Assembly: GCA_023662705.1 (NCBI GenBank)
Contig: JAMPIM010000003.1
Coordinates: forward strand, 16,875-80,874
Direction of reading: 5' to 3'
Length of the DNA stretch: 64,000 bases
From: Candidatus Gastranaerophilales bacterium
GTDB lineage: Bacteria; Cyanobacteriota; Vampirovibrionia; Gastranaerophilales; Gastranaerophilaceae
The notes under the pieces were generated by a model. It made no database searches and was not told the DNA's origin. It worked only from the letters and a program-made list of their open reading frames with translations. The position numbers and the translations under genes were made by a program. The first letter of the stretch is position 1; every line of letters begins with the position of its first letter. Below, one piece after another: positions 57,920 through 64,000 of the stretch.

Positions 57920-59149
57920 GGCGGTAAAGGTAACATGATAGGTCGTGGTGTTGGTGATGCTTCTTTTGCCCTTTTAAACGTAGCATCACAAACAGTAGGT
58001 AAAGGTCTATCCAATATTGCTGGAGCAGCAGTGAGTAAAGGTTTGAATAATTTTGGTGAAAAATTAGGTGTTAAGGGTGCTCAAAAAGTTACAGAAAAAG
58101 TATCTGAAGAAACTGTTAAAAAAGCTGGAGAAAAAACTGCTGGAGAAGCTGCTAAAAGTGGTAAATCTGCTGGTTTTGTTATCGGTTGTACATTAGGTCT
58201 TGCAACAGGTACAGCATATATAGCGAAGAAACCGAATAAAGAACAAAAAGAAGCTTGTGATGAACTTCAAAATGTAATGGCTAATAATCAAACTGCTTTA
58301 TCAGAAACACAGGCTGATATGGATGCTATGGCTGAAGAGTTGATTACTTTGTCAGATGAGGCAAATGAAGCTAATGAAGATGCTAATTCTGAGATTGAAG
58401 GACAAAAAACCGAATATGATATGTACAAAGCTTCTTATGAAGCTCTAAAAGCTAAGGCTGAAAGCGGTGAACCGTTAACCGAAGATGAAAAAGCCTTGTA
58501 TCAAGAATTAATCAAATATATGACTGAAACAGGTGAAAATATTACTGAAACTCAAGAAGATACAACAGATTTAGTTGGAGAACTCTATGATGATATGGGT
58601 ACATATCAAGAGGGTTATGATTATGCAGCTGAAACAATGGGTGAAATCGAAGGTACAACCGATTTTGCAGAAGGCTTTGACTCGGCTACACGTACAATGT
58701 GTTATGTAGAAGCTGCCGCACAAGGTTTAAATGCAATTAGTAGTGCAAAAGCTGCGTATGAGGCAGGTGCATTTGCCGCATCGGGTTCTTGGGCATTTGG
58801 TGCAACTGCTTGGGCTTGGGCATTCGCAGCAATGGGTGGAGCAGGTGCTGCAATGTCAGGTATTGGAACTGCTGAACAAATTAAATGGGCGGGCGAAGTT
58901 GGTACAGAAATCGATATGAGAAAAGATACTCAGGACTTTAACACAGAAACGATGGATGTTTACACAGAAGAAATCGATGCTTATGATGGCTTTATGACAG
59001 GTATTGAAGACCTTGAAATCGATATGCCTGATGATGTTGCAGCACCTGAGGATACTGCACTTCCTCCAACAACAGGTGACGGATTACCAACCGGAACTCC
59101 TGAACCAGTCAAACCTGAAGACAAGAAGGAAGAAGAACCGACAAGATAA
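57674..59149 (+). CDS. Paralog B of a divergent pair, unknown exported-type protein
   Basis: 491 residues, same layout as paralog A. The N-terminal 82 residues are identical, the Gly/Ala/Lys-rich stretch (~85-190) is unrelated in sequence, the coiled coil (~200-310) is nearly identical, the second hydrophobic segment (~355-400, Trp/Ala-rich) is diverged, and the acidic and Pro/Thr-rich tail is again close. Alternating conserved and replaced blocks suggest mosaic evolution. The start at 57674 follows ACGGAGG. No sigma-28 promoter is visible, so expression may differ from A. Followed by a hairpin terminator. Confidence 0.78.
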   Translation: MSININSEAWCRKAYLNYHCYGNSMNISADEMGEITKAWSSKLTSWQATVSNDENQYEFDDSDYSSYKDNGKKAAQDQTGYEGGKGNMIGRGVGDASFALLNVASQTVGKGLSNIAGAAVSKGLNNFGEKLGVKGAQKVTEKVSEETVKKAGEKTAGEAAKSGKSAGFVIGCTLGLATGTAYIAKKPNKEQKEACDELQNVMANNQTALSETQADMDAMAEELITLSDEANEANEDANSEIEGQKTEYDMYKASYEALKAKAESGEPLTEDEKALYQELIKYMTETGENITETQEDTTDLVGELYDDMGTYQEGYDYAAETMGEIEGTTDFAEGFDSATRTMCYVEAAAQGLNAISSAKAAYEAGAFAASGSWAFGATAWAWAFAAMGGAGAAMSGIGTAEQIKWAGEVGTEIDMRKDTQDFNTETMDVYTEEIDAYDGFMTGIEDLEIDMPDDVAAPEDTALPPTTGDGLPTGTPEPVKPEDKKEEEPTR

Positions 59150-59479
59150 TTGTGTATAGTGAATAAGCTAACGGGATGTTTCATTGAAACATCCCGTTTA
59201 GTTGTATTAGTACAGTTGGGGGATACTCATCTTTTTTGACTACACTTTTTATTGTAGATTTGAATTCTTATTTGAAGCATGCTCAATGATCTTGTAATTA
59301 TTGATTTTTAGCCAGTTATATTTACCCCTCTAAACCCTTTGGTCTATATCTGTCAATCTACTTCAAACTCACTAAAATCAATCCCTGTATTGATGAAACT
59401 CTCCTCTAAAAGAATGTAATATATCTAGTGGAGATAGTAGATTTTTATCAATTTATTTATATAGGGGAGAAAAGAGAGT
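59150..59479. other. Non-coding gap: terminator, then leader of the two-component genes
   Basis: A perfect 13-bp hairpin, AACGGGATGTTTC/GAAACATCCCGTT with a 3-nt loop (59170-59198), ends paralog B; the following T-run is weak. The rest is AT-rich with no ORF. TATAGGGGAG lies before the response-regulator start. No sigma-28 or sigma-54 element found. Confidence 0.6.
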
Positions 59480-60184
59480 ATGAGACGTGAGTTTAAGAAA
59501 AAGTCTAAAGTGTTACTTATTGATGACAATTACGAGCACTTAGTCGGGATTCGTGAATTATTGAATCTTGAAGGAACTTTTGATGTTGTTGGTATTGCAA
59601 CTAATGTTACTGTTGGTTTGAACTTAATCAAAAAATATCAGCCCGATATCGTTCTTTTAGATATGAATATGCCTGACAAAGACGGTTTGCAAGGTATTGT
59701 TGAAATCGGTAAGCTTGATTTAGATACAAAAGTTCTTGCGCTCTCAGGTTATGACGATGCGGATTTAATCTTTAGAGCTATGAAAATAGGTGCTAAGGGC
59801 TATGTTCTAAAAACCATGGCTTCTGCTCAATTGATTTATGCTATTGAAGAAGTTCTTGGCGGTAAAATCTATCTTCCGCTTGCTCTTTCTTCAAGATTTT
59901 TCGAATACTTCCAACAGTCTTTCAAAGAAGAGTCTGCAAAACAGGAAGTGGAAGAAGAAAACTTACTTTCATACCTTACTCAAAGAGAAGAAGAGGTTTT
60001 GGAACTTCTTACTCAAGGTATTACTTACAAAGGTGTTGCTAATAAATTGTTTATTTCTGAAACAACCGTTAAAACACACGTAAACAATATTTTCCAAAAA
60101 TTGCAGGTAAATGACAGAACTCAAGCTGTTCTATATGCAATTAATAACGGATTTTTGACAAAGAAAGTTAAGATTGCGGTATAG
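59480..60184 (+). CDS. NarL/LuxR-type response regulator
   Basis: 234 residues. Receiver domain 8-130: LLIDDN acidic pocket, phospho-acceptor Asp in VLLDMNMPDKDG, Thr/Ser-equivalent in LALSGYDD, and Lys in GYVLKTM. LuxR HTH at ~165-228: LTQREEEVLELLTQGITYKG, LFISETTVKTHVNNIFQKL. It binds DNA when phosphorylated. The kinase gene starts 3 nt after the stop, and flgB follows the kinase, so this pair probably controls flagellar genes. Confidence 0.95.
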   Translation: MRREFKKKSKVLLIDDNYEHLVGIRELLNLEGTFDVVGIATNVTVGLNLIKKYQPDIVLLDMNMPDKDGLQGIVEIGKLDLDTKVLALSGYDDADLIFRAMKIGAKGYVLKTMASAQLIYAIEEVLGGKIYLPLALSSRFFEYFQQSFKEESAKQEVEEENLLSYLTQREEEVLELLTQGITYKGVANKLFISETTVKTHVNNIFQKLQVNDRTQAVLYAINNGFLTKKVKIAV

Positions 60185-60187
60185 AAA

Positions 60188-61402
60188 ATGAAAAAAATCG
60201 TAAGACAGCAGAACTATTTAAAAGAGCTTATTGAAACACAGGGCAATAAATTTTTGTCCCGCCAGACACTTAAGTGTCTTATTCGTTCTGCACTTGAACC
60301 TCTTCTTGATGCGCCGGAAAGCGGTGTTGTTTTCTATCGTATAGAAAATAAAGAAGGGTTGCAGGGTCTTTTAAAACGATTAGAGTTTTCTGAAATCGAA
60401 TCAATTAATTACTCTGATGATGCAGGCAATCTTGTTGAGAAAGTTTGGGCAAATACCGAGTTTCTTTGTGTAATGACTCACAGATATGTTTCTATTATTT
60501 TGTGGGATACATTTACGGGTGATAAAAATACAGTAAGATATTATTCTTTGTATAACTCAAAACTTCAAAACGAGCCTTTGGATATTATCAAACGTAATTC
60601 AAAAATCGATATTACATCTTATCAGGAAAAATTCACACCTGACAGACGTGACAATATTCTTTTGAATGCTTCGATACGCCGTCTTCTTGATAACATGGTT
60701 GATGCAGCTGACGATGCGGTACTCGGCTATGCTGAAAAAACTGCGGAAACCCTTCGAGATGGAGATTATGCTGCAAGAAAATCAAGAGTTGTTGCACACG
60801 AGGTTAGAAATCAGCTTTCTATTTGTGATTTGTACACGGAAATTCTTCGTAAAAAAACTGATGATGAAAGTATTTTGAATTCTCTTCATGCGATTACAAA
60901 AGCGATAAAGATGGCTAACAATTCTTTACTTGCGCTTAAATCAAAAGAAAATACAGAGTTAAAACCTGTTTCAATGCGTGAGGTTATTGAAGAAACTGCA
61001 ATGCTTGCAGGGGTTTATTTAGAAGGCAAGAATATTGAATTACAGCTTGAGATTTCGGATATTTCTGCAATGGCGGATTCTGAAAAACTTCTTGCGGTAT
61101 TAATAAATCTTGTGAAAAACGCATCGGAAGCATTCGGTTTAGATGAAGAAAAAAATGATAAGTATATTAAAATTAAGACTGAAAAAGATGAGGATTTTGT
61201 AAATATTCTCGTTTCCAACAATGCTCAGGGTATTACTGAACCTGAGAAAATCTTTAACGAAGGATTTACTACAAAATCCTCAGGCTCGGGTTTAGGACTA
61301 TGGATTTGTAAAAAATCTATAGAAGAACAATTTGGTTCTATTGAACTGTCTCGTTCGACAGAAGATTATACAGAGTTTACAATAAGATTGAGCGGGGTGT
61401 AG
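60188..61402 (+). CDS. Sensor histidine kinase, soluble
   Basis: 404 residues, no membrane helix. The N-terminal ~190 residues are an unrecognised sensory domain. The H-box is VVAHEVRNQLSICDLY (close to the HE-x-RN-P-L box of flagellar kinases such as FlrB/FleS, with Gln for Pro). The ATPase domain has the N-box INLVKNASEAFG and the G2 box SSGSGLGLWICKKSI. It pairs with the response regulator upstream. flgB starts 2 nt downstream. FlrB-like kinases normally pair with sigma-54 activators; here the partner is LuxR-type. Confidence 0.92.
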   Translation: MKKIVRQQNYLKELIETQGNKFLSRQTLKCLIRSALEPLLDAPESGVVFYRIENKEGLQGLLKRLEFSEIESINYSDDAGNLVEKVWANTEFLCVMTHRYVSIILWDTFTGDKNTVRYYSLYNSKLQNEPLDIIKRNSKIDITSYQEKFTPDRRDNILLNASIRRLLDNMVDAADDAVLGYAEKTAETLRDGDYAARKSRVVAHEVRNQLSICDLYTEILRKKTDDESILNSLHAITKAIKMANNSLLALKSKENTELKPVSMREVIEETAMLAGVYLEGKNIELQLEISDISAMADSEKLLAVLINLVKNASEAFGLDEEKNDKYIKIKTEKDEDFVNILVSNNAQGITEPEKIFNEGFTTKSSGSGLGLWICKKSIEEQFGSIELSRSTEDYTEFTIRLSGV

Positions 61403-61404
61403 TT

Positions 61405-61887
61405 ATGGATTTGATTACATCAAGAACAATGGAAATAACCAGGCTCGGTATGGACGGGCTTATGGATAGACAGCAGGCGATTTCTTCAAATATTGCAAAC
61501 GTAGTCACTCCGGGATATCAGAGAAAAGAAGTTGCGTTTGAAAGTCAGCTTGCGGAGATTATTGAAAAAGAAGATATCAAAGACTTTATCAAAGGTCAAA
61601 ACAGTATTGAATATGTTCCGCCAAATGTGGATGTATTCACCGGTGAGGTTCATACTTACAGAACTCCTACTCAGCAGGAAAAGGCTTATTTGAAATCAAA
61701 TTCGTTTGATGAATTTAAACCGCAATATGTTACGGATGTTTTCAGCGGTTCTAATATGGACGGAAACAATGTTGAGTTGGAACGTGAGATGATGGATTTG
61801 TCAAAAACCGGTACAAAATACCTTGTGCTTTCAAATCTTGAAAGACGACAATTCAGCGGATTAAGAAGTGTTATTCAAGGACAATAG
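61405..61887 (+). CDS. flgB: Flagellar basal-body rod protein FlgB
   Basis: 160 residues. Rod motif AISSNIANVVTPGYQRKEVA; the C-terminal MDGNNVELEREMMDLSKTGT matches the FlgB end (G-N-x-V-x-x-x-x-E-M). A proximal rod component exported without cleavage. It lies 2 nt after the kinase and 11 nt before flgC. Confidence 0.96.
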   Translation: MDLITSRTMEITRLGMDGLMDRQQAISSNIANVVTPGYQRKEVAFESQLAEIIEKEDIKDFIKGQNSIEYVPPNVDVFTGEVHTYRTPTQQEKAYLKSNSFDEFKPQYVTDVFSGSNMDGNNVELEREMMDLSKTGTKYLVLSNLERRQFSGLRSVIQGQ

Positions 61888-61898
61888 GAGGGTAGCTT

Positions 61899-62405
61899 AT
61901 GAGTTTTAACATATTTGATATAGCAGGCTCAGGCATGACTGCTCAAAGAGTTAAAATGGATACAATTGCGAGTAATATTGCAAATATTCATACTACCCGT
62001 AAACCTGACGGTTCAAAAGGGGTTTATATCAAGAAAGATGTTTCTTTTAGAACTCTTTATGAGGATAGTGTGAACCGCGGGTTCTCGAATTTTTCAAGCA
62101 ATAATCCGGATGCACAGTTTGACCCGAAAACAGGAAACATGCTTATTAATGCAAGTGTTGCGATGAATAACGGGCTTGTAACGGGCGGGGTTCAGGTTGA
62201 GCAGATTTATGAGCGTGAAGACGGGATAAAAACAATTTACGATCCATCACACCCTGATGCGGATGAAGAAGGGTATGTGGATTTACCGAATGTTAATATT
62301 GTAGAAGAAATGGTTGATATGATTGCCGCATCACGTGCTTATGAAGCCAACGCAACTGTGGCAGAGAACGTTAAAACAATGATGCAATCAGCTATGAACA
62401 TATAA
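61899..62405 (+). CDS. flgC: Flagellar basal-body rod protein FlgC
   Basis: 168 residues. DIAGSGMTAQRVKMDTIASN, then IANIHTTRKPDG at the N terminus; GYVDLPNVNIVEEMVDMIAA and SRAYEANATVAENVKTMMQS at the C terminus, diagnostic for FlgC. AGGAGGG precedes the ATG. Confidence 0.97.
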   Translation: MSFNIFDIAGSGMTAQRVKMDTIASNIANIHTTRKPDGSKGVYIKKDVSFRTLYEDSVNRGFSNFSSNNPDAQFDPKTGNMLINASVAMNNGLVTGGVQVEQIYEREDGIKTIYDPSHPDADEEGYVDLPNVNIVEEMVDMIAASRAYEANATVAENVKTMMQSAMNI

Positions 62406-62418
62406 GGGGTAACGTGAT

Positions 62419-62844
62419 ATGTCAATGGAATTTTCAACGGCAATAAACGGGTTCAACACTGAATTTAATACTAATGCGATAAATGATTATAATAAGTTTT
62501 TGCAAGGTCAGGCATCTTTTGAGCTGGAAGCTCAGGCAACAGAGTTTGCTCAAGCACTTGATACAGCTGCAAAAACTGTTCCAATGAATGATAAGAATGA
62601 CCCAACCGGCATGGGGAATTTTATGTCAAAAATCGGGGCGAGTTTTTCAAACGGCTTGGATTCTGTTAACAGAGCAAAAATCGAAGCAGACAGAATGCAG
62701 GAAGATATTGCGATGGGCGGTCCGACAAGTATTCATGATGCAATGATTGCCGCTGAAAAAGCAGAACTTAGCATGCAGATGGCTATACAAATCAGAAACA
62801 GAATTTTAAGCGCATATACTGAGATTAATAGCATGGGATTATAA
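62419..62844 (+). CDS. fliE: Flagellar hook-basal body complex protein FliE
   Basis: 141 residues, longer than the ~105 usual because of a polar N-terminal extension (~35 residues). The C-terminal SIHDAMIAAEKAELSMQMAI and IRNRILSAYTEINSM is the FliE signature. FliE joins the MS ring to the rod. Completes the usual flgB-flgC-fliE order. rsmH starts 5 nt downstream. Confidence 0.96.
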   Translation: MSMEFSTAINGFNTEFNTNAINDYNKFLQGQASFELEAQATEFAQALDTAAKTVPMNDKNDPTGMGNFMSKIGASFSNGLDSVNRAKIEADRMQEDIAMGGPTSIHDAMIAAEKAELSMQMAIQIRNRILSAYTEINSMGL

Positions 62845-62849
62845 ACTTT

Positions 62850-63776
62850 ATGGACGATTTTAAACACTATACGGTAATGCTTAATGAAGCTGTTGACGCG
62901 CTGGAGTGTCAGGACGGTAAAATCTATGTTGACTGTACTCTTGGGGGCGGCGGGCATAGTGAGTTGATTCTGAAAAGAATTTCTCCAAACGGCCGCTTGA
63001 TATCATTTGATATTGATGACGAGGCGATTGCACATTCACGTGAGCGTTTGAAAGATTATCCAAATTTAACTATTGTAAAATCGTCTTATACAAATATTAA
63101 ACAAGAACTGGCTAAGCTCGGTATTGAAAAGATTACGGGCGGTGTGCTTCTGGATTTGGGCGCTTCATATCATCAGTTAACAAAGGCGGAGCGCGGATTC
63201 TCGTTTTCAAAAGATGCCCCTTTGGATATGAGATTTAATATGGGTGCGGAATTCTCGGCTTATGATGTTGTTAATTCTTATAAAGAAGATGATTTGGTAA
63301 GGATTTTTTCCGAGTATGGAGAAGAAAGATTTTCTAAAAGAATTGCTAAAAAAATTGTTGAAACCCGTGCTTCAAAAAAGATAGAAACTACAGGCGAACT
63401 TGCATCTTTGATTGTGAGTGCGGTTCCAAAAATTAAAAGCAACATACATCCTGCTACCAGAGTGTTTCAGGCTATTCGCATTGAAGTAAATAATGAGTTA
63501 AAAAATGTAAATTTTGTACTGCATGATATCTTGGATTTGTTGGATGTTGGTGGTATGATTTCAGTAATAAGTTTTCATTCTTTGGAAGATAGGATAGTTA
63601 AGAGATTTTTCAAATTTGAGAGCCAAAAGTGCAGATGCAACGAGATGATTTGCAAATGCCCGCCGCCAAAAATAGAGCTTGTTAACAAGAAACCTATTGA
63701 GGCGTCGATAGAGGAGATAAAGGAAAATCCACCGTCACGTAGTGCCAAGTTAAGAATCGCGAGGTGCATTTCCTAA
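62850..63776 (+). CDS. rsmH: 16S rRNA m4C1402 methyltransferase
   Basis: 308 residues. SAM motif I YVDCTLGGGGHSELIL, LLDLGASYHQLTKAERGFSF, FQAIRIEVNNEL, and VISFHSLEDRIVKRFFK. Acts on the ribosomal P site. Usually the first gene of the mraW-ftsL-division cluster; here it directly follows fliE, so a flagellar operon abuts the division cluster. Confidence 0.97.
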   Translation: MDDFKHYTVMLNEAVDALECQDGKIYVDCTLGGGGHSELILKRISPNGRLISFDIDDEAIAHSRERLKDYPNLTIVKSSYTNIKQELAKLGIEKITGGVLLDLGASYHQLTKAERGFSFSKDAPLDMRFNMGAEFSAYDVVNSYKEDDLVRIFSEYGEERFSKRIAKKIVETRASKKIETTGELASLIVSAVPKIKSNIHPATRVFQAIRIEVNNELKNVNFVLHDILDLLDVGGMISVISFHSLEDRIVKRFFKFESQKCRCNEMICKCPPPKIELVNKKPIEASIEEIKENPPSRSAKLRIARCIS

Positions 63777-63799
63777 AGATTTATTTGGGAGTAGGTTAG

Positions 63800-64000
63800 T
63801 TGGTTTACGCTTTAAAGAGTTACAATAACAATCAGCTTTACAGAAGAGAAGAAGAGAAGAATGTTTTGAGCCTTTTAATCCAAAGGTTTTCAAAAGAAGC
63901 ATCAAGTCCTTATGAAAAAAAATCTTTTGTGGACAAATCTGTTCAAAATCTGGCAAATAATAGTATAATAGAAGGGTACTTTCCAAAGGAGAATGTAGTT
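63800..64000 (+). CDS. Start of an unidentified protein in the ftsL position (incomplete)
   Basis: Open from TTG at 63800 (an in-frame TAG lies immediately upstream; GGGAGTAGG provides a ribosome site) to the window edge, 67 codons. Visible: YALKSYNNNQLYRREEEKNV, then LSLLIQRFSKEASSPYEKKS. Polar, basic and helical, with no membrane segment yet. The gene after rsmH is often ftsL, so a FtsL-like protein with a long cytoplasmic tail is possible. Too little is visible to decide. Confidence 0.55.
   Translation, partial: MVYALKSYNNNQLYRREEEKNVLSLLIQRFSKEASSPYEKKSFVDKSVQNLANNSIIEGYFPKENVV

Noticed and set aside
1..64000. CRISPR arrays, tRNA/rRNA genes, insertion sequences, integrases
   Set aside because: No regularly spaced repeats, no T-loop-like GGTTCGA clusters with acceptor pairing, and no transposase or integrase motifs were found by reading both strands.

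Overview
The window is 64 kb of AT-rich, gene-dense bacterial chromosome. The gene content is a Gram-negative-type housekeeping set (meso-DAP lysine pathway, ADP-glucose pyrophosphorylase, SLH-domain envelope protein, S41 protease, RecJ/RecN/Nth repair) plus flagellar genes, with no photosynthesis genes. With the many lineage-specific hypotheticals, this best suits a non-photosynthetic cyanobacterial relative (Vampirovibrionia/'Melainabacteria', probably gut Gastranaerophilales). That placement is inference from gene style, not a phylogenetic result. I see no tRNA or rRNA genes, transposases, prophage or CRISPR array.

Layout: 1-1.6 kb surface-glycan transferase (GT2-LicD, cut by the window edge) divergent from an XRE regulator; 1.6-4.6 kb dapF, hisS and a hypothetical; 4.6-11.4 kb SLH protein, Stealth phosphotransferase, primary-type sigma factor, ribD and two membrane-anchored AAA+ ATPases; 11.5-12.6 kb a protein of unknown function behind a perfect sigma-28 promoter; 12.6-19 kb aspS, small regulator genes, pgeF and two related large membrane proteins; 19-23 kb glgC, a structured leader and a pilin/YadA-head/S74 fusion; 23-31.7 kb small ORFs, a membrane protein, a kinase-like protein, an eight-repeat HTH-like array protein, yidD, ychF, comF and an HNH protein; 31.8-39 kb ctp, recJ, nth, argS; 39-46.7 kb TPR proteins, a FlgM-like protein, lysA-cdaA-yitT and small membrane proteins; 46.9-49.3 kb fliJ, fliK-like and hook/rod genes; 49.3-59.2 kb accessory genes, AGCS symporter, Hsp20-like protein, recN, TPR protein and a divergent paralog pair; 59.5-64 kb two-component system, flgB-flgC-fliE, rsmH and an edge gene.

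Three systems stand out. (1) At least ten otherwise unrelated proteins (AAA+ ATPases, HNH protein, HTH-array protein, membrane proteins, short hypotheticals) share a short N-terminal element, small/Pro-x-Phe-[Lys/Arg/Thr/Gln]-[Gly/Ala/Ser], usually with Phe at residue 11-18 and no signal peptide: a candidate unrecognised sorting, docking or processing signal. (2) Two genes of unknown function have full sigma-28 (FliA-type) promoters, one matching all 16 consensus bases, which ties them to the late flagellar regulon; a FlgM-like protein and structural flagellar genes are also present. One of the two genes has a divergent paralog with an identical 82-residue N terminus and an identical palindromic leader. 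(3) A single 643-residue protein joins a type IV prepilin N terminus to YadA-like head repeats and an S74 self-cleaving chaperone, behind a leader with multi-helix folding potential.

Two genome-style traits recur: starts placed 6-7 nt after a -10-like box (predicted leaderless mRNAs), and convergent genes whose stop codons overlap by exactly 4 nt.
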